Origin: CAYUWH01 sp964448615
Lineage (GTDB): Bacteria > Patescibacteriota > Gracilibacteria > Peribacterales > Peribacteraceae
DNA length: 18,869 nucleotides
Reading direction: 5' to 3'
Assembly: GCA_964448615.1 (NCBI GenBank)
Contig: CAYUWH010000025.1
Location: forward strand, 1 to 18,869
In this document: positions 4,913-12,706 of the stretch, piece by piece
Position numbering within the stretch: position 1 is the first letter of the stretch
Layout: each line of letters opens with the position of its first letter
Made by a program: the position numbers and the translations under genes
Notes under the pieces: generated by a model
Seen by the model: the letters and a program-made list of their open reading frames with translations, nothing else
The model's database searches: none
What the model was told of the DNA's origin: nothing

Positions 4913-7516
4913 TTAAGCCACGGCAGTTTCCTCCGGCGCCGTTTGCCGTTTTGAGGTCTTTTTGGCGTCTCCGTGCATGAAATCGAGCTTATCCTCGGCC
5001 TTTTTCACGATTTTGATCGTGTCGCCGGGCTGGAAAATGCCCTTCAGGATGTGCTCGGCGATTTCATCTTCCAGCTTCTCCTGAATCGTGCGGCGAACGG
5101 GGCGGGCGCCGTATTCGGGATCGAAGCCGCTCTTCGCGAGCAGGTTCACGACCTTATTATCGACGACGATGTCGTAGCCCTGCACCTTCATGCGGTTCAC
5201 CAGCTCATCGAGGTGCAGGCGGACGATCTTGCGGATGTGCACCTGGTTCAAGGCGTTGAAGACGATGATGTGATCGATGCGGTTGAGGAATTCCGGGCGC
5301 AAGTGGTCCTTCAATTCCTTGATGACTTCCTCGCGCTTGGCTTCGTACTCATTCTCCTCGGTCTTGGCTTCCTCATCCAACTTGAAGCCGATCTTCGCGG
5401 CCTGCTGCGTCAGTTTATCGGCACCGATGTTCGACGTCATGACGATGATCGTGTTGCGGAAGTCGACCTGTTTGCCTTGCCCGTCCGTGAGCACGCCGTC
5501 TTCCAAAATTTGGAGGAGCAGGTTGAAGAATTCCGGGTGCGCCTTTTCGACTTCGTCGAAGAGGACGACCGAGTACGGTTTGCGGCGGACCTGTTCGGTC
5601 AGCTGGCCGCCTTCCTCGTACCCCACGTAGCCCGCCGTCGCACCGATGAGACGCGAGACGTTGTGGCGTTCCATGAATTCGGACATGTCGATCTTGATGA
5701 GTGCATCTTCGCGGTTGAAGACTTCGCGCGCGAGCGTGCGAACGAGCTCAGTTTTACCCACACCTGTCGGTCCGAGGAAGAGGAACGAGCCGATCGGGCG
5801 CTTGGCATCGCCGATGCCAACTCTGCTGCGACGGATGGCGCGTGCCACTTTGCGAATGGCTTCGTCCTGACCGATCACAGATCCACGGAGAATCTGTTCG
5901 AGGTTCGCGAGTTTCTTCACTTCTGTCTTGAGGAGTTTGGTGACTGGAACACCCGTCATACGGGCGACGATTGCGGCGATATCGTCGGCCGTGATCGAGA
6001 CCGGCGTGCGTGCGTCGCCGTCCGCGGCCGCGCGCAGTGCTTCGAGTTTCTCCTTCAAATCCTGCTGCTCCTGCTTCAAGCGCAGAGCTTGGTGGTACTT
6101 CTGATCCTTCACGGCTTCCTGCTGCTTCACCGTAAGTTGTTCAAGCTTTGCTTCAATATCGTGCAATTCAGGCGAGCGCTGCGATTGCTGCAGACTCTTT
6201 CCGGCTGACGCTTCATCAAGCACGTCGATGGCTTTGTCTGGCAGGAAGCGTTCGGTGATATAGCGCTTGCTGAGGGTGACGGCGGCCTCAATGGCCTCGT
6301 CCTGGATTTCCAGATGATGGAACTGCTCGAAGGAACCCTTGAGTCCCTTCAAGATGGAGATTGAATCCTCGATGTTCGGCTCTTCGACCGTGATCGGCTG
6401 GAGGCGGCGCTCCAGCGCGCGGTCCTTCTCGATCGTGCGGTATTCATCAAGCGTCGTGGCGCCGATGACTTGGATGGTCGAGCGGCTGAGTGCGGGCTTC
6501 AAGATGTTGGCGGCATCGAGAGAGCCTTCGGCGGAACCTGCGCCGACGATGGTGTGGACTTCATCGATGAAGAGGATGATCTGCTTCTCGCTCTGCGTTG
6601 CCTCTTTGATGATATCCTCGAAGCGCTGTTCGAATTCACCGCGGTACTTGGTACCGGCGACGATCGAACCCAGGTTCAGCACGAGCACGCGCTTGTTGCG
6701 CAACGAATCCGGCACGCTGCCGTTGGCGATACGCTGGGCCAGACCTTCGATGATGGCGGTCTTGCCGACGCCCGGTTCTCCGATGAGCACCGGATTGTTC
6801 TTCGTTTTGCGGTTCAGGATGTGGATGACGCGCTCGATTTCCTTGTCGCGCCCGATGATCGGGTCGATCTTATGTTCTTTGGCTTTGGTGACGAGGTCAT
6901 CGGTAAAGTAATCGAGAGCCGGCGTTTTGCTGCTGCCGTCGGTGCGACGCTTCTTCAGGCCCTCCGGTTCACCGCCCGGTGCATTGTTCTGCAATCCGGC
7001 AATGGCACCCTGCAAGCCATGGAAGAACGCTTCGAGCGATTGTTCGACGTTGCGGTTCTGCTGGCGGAACTGACTGATCTGGCCGAACATCTCTTCGATG
7101 TGCGCCTTCAGATCGTCACTTTCGACCTGCATGTTTTCCAAGAGAAGCGTCGCGGCATTTTTGCCGGTTGAAACCAAGGCATAGAGCAAATGTTCCGTGC
7201 CCACGTTTGCGTGGCGGAACTTGTGGGCGATGACGACGGCTTGTTCGATCACATTGTGGAGGAAGACCGAGAGGCCGTGCTTCACATGTTTTCCTTCGAT
7301 GTCCGCGGTCTTAGCGGCCTTCAGGAGGATGCGCACGTTCTCGAGCGTGACGCCCGCTCCCGTAAAAATGGAGAATGCCAGCGACTTTGGAATGCTCAAA
7401 AGACCAAGCAACAAGTGCTCGGTGCCGATGTAGGCGCTCTGAAGAGCTTTCGCTTCTTGCTCTGCAATTTGGAGCGAGAGCTTGGCATTGGGAGTAAAAC
7501 GATCGAACGGGTGCAT
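4913..7516 (-). CDS. clpC: ATP-dependent Clp protease ATP-binding subunit ClpC
   Basis: The 867-residue product has the full ClpC plan. A double Clp-N repeat spans about residues 4-145. AAA domain 1 has Walker A GEPGVGKT (246-253) and Walker B ILFIDE (314-319). A short coiled-coil middle domain lies at about 440-495, shorter than that of ClpB. AAA domain 2 has Walker A GPTGVGKT (582-589) and Walker B VLFDEVEK (651-658). The IGF tripeptide at 709-711 matches the ClpP-binding loop, and LRPEFLNRID follows. ClpC unfolds proteins and feeds them to ClpP; the ClpP loop argues for a protease role rather than ClpB-type disaggregation. The C-terminus ends in a basic/Glu-rich tail. A CIRCE element overlaps the promoter, so HrcA heat-shock control is expected. 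Start ATG 7516 matches the family N-terminus. No Shine-Dalgarno. Confidence 0.97.
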   Translation of the reverse strand: MHPFDRFTPNAKLSLQIAEQEAKALQSAYIGTEHLLLGLLSIPKSLAFSIFTGAGVTLENVRILLKAAKTADIEGKHVKHGLSVFLHNVIEQAVVIAHKFRHANVGTEHLLYALVSTGKNAATLLLENMQVESDDLKAHIEEMFGQISQFRQQNRNVEQSLEAFFHGLQGAIAGLQNNAPGGEPEGLKKRRTDGSSKTPALDYFTDDLVTKAKEHKIDPIIGRDKEIERVIHILNRKTKNNPVLIGEPGVGKTAIIEGLAQRIANGSVPDSLRNKRVLVLNLGSIVAGTKYRGEFEQRFEDIIKEATQSEKQIILFIDEVHTIVGAGSAEGSLDAANILKPALSRSTIQVIGATTLDEYRTIEKDRALERRLQPITVEEPNIEDSISILKGLKGSFEQFHHLEIQDEAIEAAVTLSKRYITERFLPDKAIDVLDEASAGKSLQQSQRSPELHDIEAKLEQLTVKQQEAVKDQKYHQALRLKQEQQDLKEKLEALRAAADGDARTPVSITADDIAAIVARMTGVPVTKLLKTEVKKLANLEQILRGSVIGQDEAIRKVARAIRRSRVGIGDAKRPIGSFLFLGPTGVGKTELVRTLAREVFNREDALIKIDMSEFMERHNVSRLIGATAGYVGYEEGGQLTEQVRRKPYSVVLFDEVEKAHPEFFNLLLQILEDGVLTDGQGKQVDFRNTIIVMTSNIGADKLTQQAAKIGFKLDEEAKTEENEYEAKREEVIKELKDHLRPEFLNRIDHIIVFNALNQVHIRKIVRLHLDELVNRMKVQGYDIVVDNKVVNLLAKSGFDPEYGARPVRRTIQEKLEDEIAEHILKGIFQPGDTIKIVKKAEDKLDFMHGDAKKTSKRQTAPEETAVA

Positions 7517-7557
7517 ACGGGTGATAGGGGATTAGAACAGAAGTGAATAGTGGTGAG

Positions 7558-7592
7558 TTAGCACTCTAATTTAGCGAGTGCTAATTCGTCAA
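7558..7592 (-). promoter_or_regulatory. CIRCE operator over the clpC promoter
   Basis: TTAGCACTC (7558-7566), N9, GAGTGCTAA (7576-7584) is a perfect match to CIRCE, the HrcA repressor site. On the minus strand a -35 TTGACG (7587-7592) and candidate -10 TAGAGT (7563-7568, spacer 18) overlap it, so HrcA binding would block RNA polymerase. The CIRCE call is firm; the exact -10 is less sure. Confidence 0.93.
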
Positions 7593-7722
7593 TAATTCTG
7601 GAAAGTTTATCATAAAGCCTCTTCCAAAGGGAATTGGTAAAGACGGGTTTTTCTGTTCTGATCGCAGCAACACGCTTTACAGGGCCCGGAAGCAGCATTC
7701 CAAGGGCTGTAAAAGAGCGAGT

Positions 7723-8985
7723 TCAACGTTTACTCTGACGAGATTTCCGCCAATCTTCCAAGAAAATGACAATAATAGTTGTCGCGGGAACGGCCAAGAG
7801 CAGGCCGAGAATGGGATGGACGATGGCGGGGAAGCTGACGCCGACGAGCATGGCGAACATGATGGCGATCGGGGAGATGCCGACGGCGCGTTTCATGATC
7901 AACGGTACGAGCAGGTTGTTCTCGCACCATTGGATGACGTAATACACGCCTGCGACGATCAAAGCCCACATGAAACCGCCTTGCGAGAGTCCGATAAGGA
8001 CGGCCGGCACCGCGGCAATGAACGGACCGATGTACGGAATGAATTCCGTGAGAGCCGCCAGTGCCGCCAAGGTTACCGCGTATTCACTCATGCCCAAGAT
8101 ATTCAACGCGACGAAGACGAGGAGGCCGATTGTGAACCCCAGCAGCAATTGGCCGCGAGCCCACTGTGAGATTTTTTGATAAATTGCATCCGCCTTTTCA
8201 TCCATGTAATTGCGATAGCGTGAGGCGAAGAAGCTTGAGAGCCACGAGCGCAATTTCTCCTTCTCGATCTGAATGAAGAACGTGAAGGCAAGCACGATGA
8301 CGCTCTGGACGAAGAATCCGACGACCGAGCCTGCCACGCGCGTGGCGAATGCCACCCAGCCTTGCGCCACTCCGGACATGCTTTGGCCGAGCGTTTGCAG
8401 ATTATTCGTGAATTGCGTGATGGTCAGGTTGTCGACGATGGCGCGCGCCAGTGCGGTCAATCGCTCGTTAACATCCGGTCCCAGCAAGGGCAGCTCGATT
8501 CGTGGATTCTGCCGGAAGGCATTCAAAAACTCCGTGATTAAAACCGCAATATTCTGAATCTGCTGCGCGATGATCGGAATCAGGGAAACGAGCAGGAACA
8601 GGACGATGAAGATGATGAAGAAGTAATGGATGAGAATCGCGATCCCGCGCGGAATGCCCCACTTTTCCATCATGCGTACCGTCGGATCGATGATGGCGGC
8701 GAGGAAGAAGCCGAGCACCAGGAGTATCAGCTTGTCCGACATCTGATAGACGGCCCATAGTGCAATGATGATGCCGAGGATCGTGAGAGCAGAGCGCGCG
8801 ATGCTGCTCACCGAAAAATTCACGGTCAGCTGCGGTTGCTCTTCGGTGACGGGGAACGAGGTTGTCGCAGAATTTTCTTTCTGATCCTTGCGCAGCTCTT
8901 GGCTTGCGCGCATCAGGAGATCTTGTGCTTTCTTGCCGATGATACGGAAGGACGTGAAGGCCTTCTGAGATTTTTTGGAAGTCAT
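7723..8985 (-). CDS. AI-2E family transporter (PF01594-type polytopic membrane protein)
   Basis: The 420-residue product has a Lys/Gln-rich cytoplasmic N-terminus (about 1-65), then hydrophobic segments in the order typical of the AI-2E transporter family: two close helices, a third near SLIPIIAQQ, a long amphipathic middle, and C-terminal helices. The family signature region includes ALTEFIPYIGPFIAAVPAVLIGL and QWCENNLLVPLIMKRAVGISPIAIMFAMLVG. Members include TqsA-like exporters and Na+/H+ antiporters, so the substrate cannot be named. The start ATG 8985 overlaps the pilin stop as ATGA, showing translational coupling and fixing the start. A partial stem (TTTACAG...CTGTAAA) follows the stop without a T tract. 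Pairing with a pilin-like gene is unusual. Confidence 0.9.
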   Translation of the reverse strand: MTSKKSQKAFTSFRIIGKKAQDLLMRASQELRKDQKENSATTSFPVTEEQPQLTVNFSVSSIARSALTILGIIIALWAVYQMSDKLILLVLGFFLAAIIDPTVRMMEKWGIPRGIAILIHYFFIIFIVLFLLVSLIPIIAQQIQNIAVLITEFLNAFRQNPRIELPLLGPDVNERLTALARAIVDNLTITQFTNNLQTLGQSMSGVAQGWVAFATRVAGSVVGFFVQSVIVLAFTFFIQIEKEKLRSWLSSFFASRYRNYMDEKADAIYQKISQWARGQLLLGFTIGLLVFVALNILGMSEYAVTLAALAALTEFIPYIGPFIAAVPAVLIGLSQGGFMWALIVAGVYYVIQWCENNLLVPLIMKRAVGISPIAIMFAMLVGVSFPAIVHPILGLLLAVPATTIIVIFLEDWRKSRQSKR

Positions 8986-9347
8986 CCGAGAATAACGGTA
9001 AGAACAACGTCCATGATGATGAACGAACAAGCGGCGACAAGAAAACCGACGATCGACCAGATCACGCGATTGATACCCTTGCTGCGATCACTGCCTTGGA
9101 CAGCCGATAGTGTGATTTGATAGCCGCCAAACATGATATTCATCAGGAAGAATGTACCGATCAGCATGAAAATAAACTGGACAATATGAGCGATGAAGAG
9201 GGGAATGCACGAGGCCGTGAGTGCGCCGGTCTGAAAGTTGCAGCCCGGGATGAAATTGACGATGATCCCTTCTCGCTGGGCGGAAGCCGCCAATGGCCAT
9301 GCAGCGGAAGCCATTGCGATCGGGCCGAAAGCTCGTGAGAGGCGCAT
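8982..9347 (-). CDS. VirB2/TrbC-like pilin, CPR type
   Basis: The 121-residue precursor has a signal peptide ending ASA at residues 21-23, a mature N-terminus with two cysteines (Cys36, Cys47), a hydrophobic helix at about 50-73 (IAHIVQFIFMLIGTFFLMNIMFGG), a short polar loop (SAVQGSDRSKGINR) and a second helix at about 95-119. The two-helix plan with a small SKG-type loop matches VirB2/TrbC pilin-like proteins common in CPR genomes. Its stop TGA overlaps the start of the transporter gene (ATGA), so the two are co-translated. A possible -10 (CATTAT/TATAGG) lies 4-11 nt upstream of the ATG, so the message may be nearly leaderless. The pilin role is inference from topology; the PrgI/TraC-like genes at 3431-4784 are possible partners. 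Confidence 0.72.
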   Translation of the reverse strand: MRLSRAFGPIAMASAAWPLAASAQREGIIVNFIPGCNFQTGALTASCIPLFIAHIVQFIFMLIGTFFLMNIMFGGYQITLSAVQGSDRSKGINRVIWSIVGFLVAACSFIIMDVVLTVILG

Positions 9348-9521
9348 CTCTTCCTATAATGCGAAAAAAGGGCTAGAAATGCACGTTTTCTCGCTGGTTT
9401 TGTCTCGCGATATTTGGCAAAATGTTCTGCGGTGATGCGGGATACGTGACCGATGAAGGAGGCGCGCGGATCGCGCGTCTTTACATCATTGGTTTCGGTC
9501 ACCAATCTCCTCCATATATTT

Positions 9522-10520
9522 ATGTCGTCATTCAATTGGTCCACCGCGGCGCGTCCCATGCTTTGTCTGGCTCCGATGGCAGGCGTGACGGACGCATCGT
9601 ATCGGCAATTCATTAAAAAGATTGCTCCGAGCACGATCGTGTATACGGAATTTCTGAGCACGGATGCGATTCACTATGGTGCAAAGAAAACGATGGGCAT
9701 GCTCTCGTATGATGCGGAAATTGAACGTCCGTTCATTGTGCAGGTGTTCGGCGATACGCCGGAACATTTTTTGACGGCGGCAAAAGTGATTGAGCAGATG
9801 GGTGCCGACGGTATCGATATCAACATGGGCTGTCCGGCAGCGAAAGTGGTGTCATCCTGTCATGGGGCGGCGCTGATTCGTAATCCTCAGCTGGCTGCGG
9901 AGTTGGTGCATCAGGCATGTAAAGAAGTATCGATTCCCGTCAGTGTAAAGACACGTCTTGGATGGGACTCGCAAACCACGCTGATTCCGTTTTGCAAAGG
10001 ACTCGAAGAAGCAGGTGCGGCAGCCTTTGCGATTCATGGCCGTCGCTATTGTGACAAATTCAGCGGTAGTGCTGACTGGTCTCCAATCTATGAATTGAAA
10101 AAAGCCGTGAAGGTGCCGGTGATCGGCAACGGTGATATCAATACGGCTGCTGATGCATTGGAAAAAATCGGGAACCTCGATGGCGTGATGGTCGGGCGCG
10201 GGACGTTCGGGAATCCGTGGTTGATGGCCGATATCATGCAGGCGTTCCGGGCGCGAGGTGAGACGTCCGGATCGGACGTCTCGACACCAGAGGTTGTCCC
10301 TACAATTTCTTCAATGACATTTGCTGACAAGATCCCTTATATCCTGGATCATTGCGAATTGGCCGTGAAGACGAAGGGGGAGAAGAAGGGGATGTTGGAG
10401 ATGCGCCGTCATCTGAGCAGTTACGTGAAGGGGTTCGAGGGTGCCTCGCAATTGCGTTGCAAGCTCGTGTTGGTGGAAAAGCTGGAGGATGTGAGAGGAT
10501 TGCTGATGCCGCTGGCATAA
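9522..10520 (+). CDS. dus: tRNA-dihydrouridine synthase, DusB-type
   Basis: The 332-residue flavoenzyme reduces uridine to dihydrouridine in tRNA D-loops. It shows the FMN TIM-barrel signatures in order: LAPMAGVTDASYR (16-28), FGDTPEHF (76-83), DINMGCPAAKVV (99-110) with the expected catalytic Cys104, SVKTRLGW (141-148), IHGR (171-174), IGNGDI (201-206) and MVGRGTFGNPW (223-233). The C-terminal helical domain follows (LDHCELAVKTKGEKKGMLEMRRHLSSYVKG). Start 9522 is chosen because the family begins a few residues before the first barrel strand; in-frame ATG 9453 would overlap the divergent intergenic region. Residues about 247-265 are a non-family insert encoded by a palindromic element. It is convergent with rplA, with a shared terminator between them. 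Confidence 0.95.
   Translation: MSSFNWSTAARPMLCLAPMAGVTDASYRQFIKKIAPSTIVYTEFLSTDAIHYGAKKTMGMLSYDAEIERPFIVQVFGDTPEHFLTAAKVIEQMGADGIDINMGCPAAKVVSSCHGAALIRNPQLAAELVHQACKEVSIPVSVKTRLGWDSQTTLIPFCKGLEEAGAAAFAIHGRRYCDKFSGSADWSPIYELKKAVKVPVIGNGDINTAADALEKIGNLDGVMVGRGTFGNPWLMADIMQAFRARGETSGSDVSTPEVVPTISSMTFADKIPYILDHCELAVKTKGEKKGMLEMRRHLSSYVKGFEGASQLRCKLVLVEKLEDVRGLLMPLA
10260..10282. repeat. GAGAC...GTCTC palindrome inside dus coding sequence
   Basis: GAGACGTCCG (10260-10269), GAT, CGGACGTCTC (10273-10282): a perfect 10-bp stem. It is followed by a weaker inverted pair, GACACC-AGA-GGTTGTC (10283-10298). It shares the GAGAC/GTCTC ends with the intergenic palindromes at 1581 and 1676. It is read in frame as part of residues 247-265 of the Dus protein. 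Confidence 0.8.
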
Positions 10521-10524
10521 AAAA

Positions 10525-10559
10525 ACCGCCCTGATCCACCTAGGCGGACGAAGGGCGGT
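10525..10559. terminator. Bidirectional terminator between dus and rplA
   Basis: Stem ACCGCCCT (10525-10532) and AGGGCGGT (10552-10559), with a nested CCACCTAGGCGG in the loop. An A tract precedes it on the plus strand, giving a T tract for the minus-strand rplA transcript; TGTTTC follows for dus. It lies between convergent genes. Confidence 0.85.
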
Positions 10560-10577
10560 GTTTCATTCTTTCGAGTA

Positions 10578-11282
10578 TTACAGCTGCACCTTCACGCCAG
10601 GTCCCATCGTAGGAGTGATCGTGACGGACAAGATGTAGGTCGACTTGATGCCGACGGGGCGCGCTTCATTGATGCCCGTCATGAGGGCTTCGAGGTTGTC
10701 TTTCAGCTTCGCACCGCCAAATGAGATCTTGCCGAACGGTACGTGGATGATCCCGAACTTATCCATCTTACATTCGATACGGCCCTTCTTGAGAGCTTCG
10801 ATCGTCTTGCTCAAGTTGTCCGTCACCGTGCCGGCCTTCGGGTTCGGCATCAGGCCTTTCTGGCCGAGGGTCTTGGCGATCTTGCCGAGGTTCTTCATCA
10901 TCGCCGGAACGGCAACCGCGACATCGAAGTCGATCTTGCCGCCTTCGATTTCTTTTACCAGATCATCGTTGCCCGCAAGGTCCGCGCCGGCCTTTTTGGC
11001 TTCGGACACCAAATCATCGGGAACGAATGCGGCGATGCGGACTTTCTTGCCCGTACCGTGCGGCAGGTTCACCGTCGTGCGGACCAACTGGTCGGCCTGC
11101 GTGGTATCGGCATTGATGCGGATGTGGGCCTCTGCCGTACCGTCGAATTTCGTGGTGCTGACCTTGGTCAAAAGCTCCGTGGCCTCTGCCATCGGATACT
11201 TCTTATTCACATCTAAAAGCTTCGCGCGGTCACGGTACGTCTTTCCGCGCTTTTTTTCCTGAGTTTGAGCGGTGCTCGACAT
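10578..11282 (-). CDS. rplA: Large ribosomal subunit protein L1
   Basis: The 234-residue product is full-length L1. Recognisable blocks are RDRAKLLDVNKKYPMAEATELL, the domain I strand with HIRINADTTQADQLVRTTVNLPHGTGK, domain II with KNLGKIAKTLGQKGLMPNPKAGTVT, and the C-terminus with RPVGIKSTYILSVTITPTMGPGVKV. L1 forms the mobile stalk at the 50S E site and binds 23S rRNA. Start ATG 11282 (MSSTAQTQ) is preferred over the in-frame ATG at 11306. No Shine-Dalgarno. In most bacteria rplA directly follows rplK; here a membrane protein gene and an assembly gap lie between. The leader (11283-11493) holds two repeat elements and a hairpin TGGCAT-cagt-ATGCCA (11359-11374), where an L1-responsive site might lie; none was recognised. 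Confidence 0.97.
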   Translation of the reverse strand: MSSTAQTQEKKRGKTYRDRAKLLDVNKKYPMAEATELLTKVSTTKFDGTAEAHIRINADTTQADQLVRTTVNLPHGTGKKVRIAAFVPDDLVSEAKKAGADLAGNDDLVKEIEGGKIDFDVAVAVPAMMKNLGKIAKTLGQKGLMPNPKAGTVTDNLSKTIEALKKGRIECKMDKFGIIHVPFGKISFGGAKLKDNLEALMTGINEARPVGIKSTYILSVTITPTMGPGVKVQL

Positions 11283-11311
11283 AGAAATGGGGGAAATGTG
11301 GTACAACCGTC

Positions 11312-11347
11312 TCGCAGGGCAGGGCTTGTCCTAAGCCTGCGAAGGAC
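11312..11347. repeat. Palindromic repeat in the rplA leader
   Basis: GTCCT (11328-11332) and AGGAC (11343-11347) enclose AAGCCTGCGA, and TCGCAGG at 11312-11318 pairs with CCTGCGA (11336-11342) in an alternative fold. The layout resembles widespread GTCCTGAGC...GAAGGAC-type bacterial dispersed palindromes, by memory of the pattern only. Confidence 0.5.
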
Positions 11348-11404
11348 TCCCACTAAAGTGGCATCAGTATGCCATGATTAATGGAAGTAGCAAGAGAACG
11401 GAGG

Positions 11405-11497
11405 GGTAAGGCACGTAAGGAAGGTCAGGCAGGTAAAACACGTTAAATTGCCCCAAATTACCTGCCTTACGTTCCTTACCTTCAATACCTGCCTTAC
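11405..11497. repeat. Long inverted repeat of degenerate 9-nt units
   Basis: The left arm 11405-11436 reads as GTAAGGCAC, GTAAGGAAG, GTCAGGCAG, GTAA. The right arm 11458-11497 reads as CTGCCTTAC, GTTCCTTAC, CTTCAATAC, CTGCCTTAC. The arms are imperfect reverse complements, for example CAGGCAGGTAA/TTACCTGCCTTAC. The stop codon of the membrane protein gene (11494-11496) lies inside the right arm. Likely terminator for that gene; function inferred. Confidence 0.8.
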
Positions 11498-12141
11498 TTC
11501 TTCTTCCTCTTTGCCACTGGCTTCTTCACCTTGGCCGCATGGGCCGCTTTCATCGATTTCGTGGTGAAATGATGCACCGTGCTGTGTTCGTGGATCTTTT
11601 TATGAGGGCGATCAAACGTCAGCCAGGAAACCAGGATACCGTAGAGGAAGAGTCCGAGATACATCACCCACCAACCCGGAGCCAACGGTGCCGTGTTCGT
11701 GAAGATGTAAAACGCACTCGAAAGTCCCGCGACGAGAATCGCAAGCAGTCCGATCAGTTTCCAGACGTGCATGAAGATCAGTTGCGGCAACTGGCGCGCG
11801 TGTACATCAATCTTTCGCAGGGCACCGTCCTGCCAAAGGAAAAGCAGTCCACCGACTGCGAATACCGTGAGTAACCCTGCGTAGGCTCCGCTTGAGTAGC
11901 CCGTCCAACCGATGGCCGCCATGAACGCCGGCAATCCTGCAACGGTCATGAGGAACAAGCCGATCGTCTGCGCAATGTAGCTGTACGCCGCGCGTGCGAC
12001 ATCTTCCGTCTTCGCACCCGGGCGCAGCACGCTCGGTAAAATCAGCAGTGTGAAGAGCAAAATCAGGAGCACGGCGATCAGTCCTTCCGTGATCAGGATG
12101 CGGGAATCGAAGAGCAGATACAGCGGTGCCTCGGTTGTCAT
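11494..12141 (-). CDS. Polytopic membrane protein of unknown function, basic tail
   Basis: Not recognised. The 215-residue product has about five hydrophobic helices: IAVLLILLFTLLILPSV (near 22-38), IAQTIGLFLMTVAGLPAFMAAIGW, AGLLTVFAVGGLLFLW, KLIGLLAILVAGLSSAFYIF and WVMYLGLFLYGILVSWL. It ends in a His/Lys/Ala-rich cytoplasmic tail (KSMKAAHAAKVKKPVAKRKKK), which could bind nucleic acid or anionic lipid, an inference from charge. A weak AGGA lies 9 nt before the ATG, one of few hints of a Shine-Dalgarno in this window. It sits between rplA and an assembly gap, so its apparent place between rplK and rplA needs caution. The stop lies inside a 9-nt-unit inverted repeat. Confidence 0.75.
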   Translation of the reverse strand: MTTEAPLYLLFDSRILITEGLIAVLLILLFTLLILPSVLRPGAKTEDVARAAYSYIAQTIGLFLMTVAGLPAFMAAIGWTGYSSGAYAGLLTVFAVGGLLFLWQDGALRKIDVHARQLPQLIFMHVWKLIGLLAILVAGLSSAFYIFTNTAPLAPGWWVMYLGLFLYGILVSWLTFDRPHKKIHEHSTVHHFTTKSMKAAHAAKVKKPVAKRKKK

Positions 12142-12161
12142 GCGAGAATCCTACGTGTTTA

Positions 12162-12261
12162 NNNNNNNNNNNNNNNNNNNNNNNNNNNNNNNNNNNNNNN
12201 NNNNNNNNNNNNNNNNNNNNNNNNNNNNNNNNNNNNNNNNNNNNNNNNNNNNNNNNNNNNN
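12162..12261. other. Assembly gap, exactly 100 N
   Basis: A run of 100 N, the usual placeholder for a scaffold gap of unknown size. It directly follows the rplK stop codon (TAA at 12263-12265 on the minus strand) and leaves 20 nt of upstream sequence for the membrane protein gene. Any gene in it is unknown, and the adjacency of the two flanks is not proven. Confidence 0.99.
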
Positions 12262-12262
12262 C

Positions 12263-12685
12263 TTATTCCACCGTCACTCCCATGCTGCGAGCCGTACCCG
12301 CGATGGAGTTCATGGCCTCTTCCAAGATGGTCGTGTTGAGATCCGGCATCTTGCGCTTCGCGATTTCCTGAAGCTGTGCCTTTGTGATCTTGCCGACTTT
12401 GTTCTTGTTGGGCTCTCCGCTGCCGGCCTGGATTTTCGCGGCTTCCATGATGAGCGCGGAGGCGGGTGGCTGCTTGGTGACGAACGTGAAGCTGCGATCT
12501 TCGTAGACGGTGATGATCACCGGCACGATCTGTCCCATCCGGTCCTTCGTTGCGGCATTGAACTGCGTGCAGAAACCCTGGATATCGACTCCAGCCTGAC
12601 CGAGCGCCGGACCCAAAGGGGGTGCCGGATTTGCTTGGCCGCCTTTGGCCTGCACTTTAACGACTTTTTTGACCTTCTTTGCCAT
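12263..12685 (-). CDS. rplK: Large ribosomal subunit protein L11
   Basis: The 140-residue product is complete L11. The N-terminal domain has VVKVQAKGGQANPAPPLGPALGQAGVDIQGFCTQFN, whose proline-rich loop is the known thiostrepton/release-factor contact. The C-terminal rRNA-binding domain includes KVGKITKAQLQEIAKRKMPDLNTTILEEAMNSIAGTARSMGV. L11 binds the GTPase-associated region of 23S rRNA. Start ATG 12685 (MAKKVKK) fits the family; no Shine-Dalgarno. A promoter at 12728-12757 and a hairpin at the predicted 5' end of the mRNA precede it. The usual upstream secE-nusG pair is not present; a hypothetical gene lies there instead. Confidence 0.97.
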   Translation of the reverse strand: MAKKVKKVVKVQAKGGQANPAPPLGPALGQAGVDIQGFCTQFNAATKDRMGQIVPVIITVYEDRSFTFVTKQPPASALIMEAAKIQAGSGEPNKNKVGKITKAQLQEIAKRKMPDLNTTILEEAMNSIAGTARSMGVTVE

Positions 12686-12706
12686 AACGGGATGGAGGAT
12701 GGAGAA

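Noticed and set aside
4973..6208. Long plus-strand open frame (411 codons) opposite clpC
   Set aside because: Antisense shadow of clpC, with no recognisable motifs.
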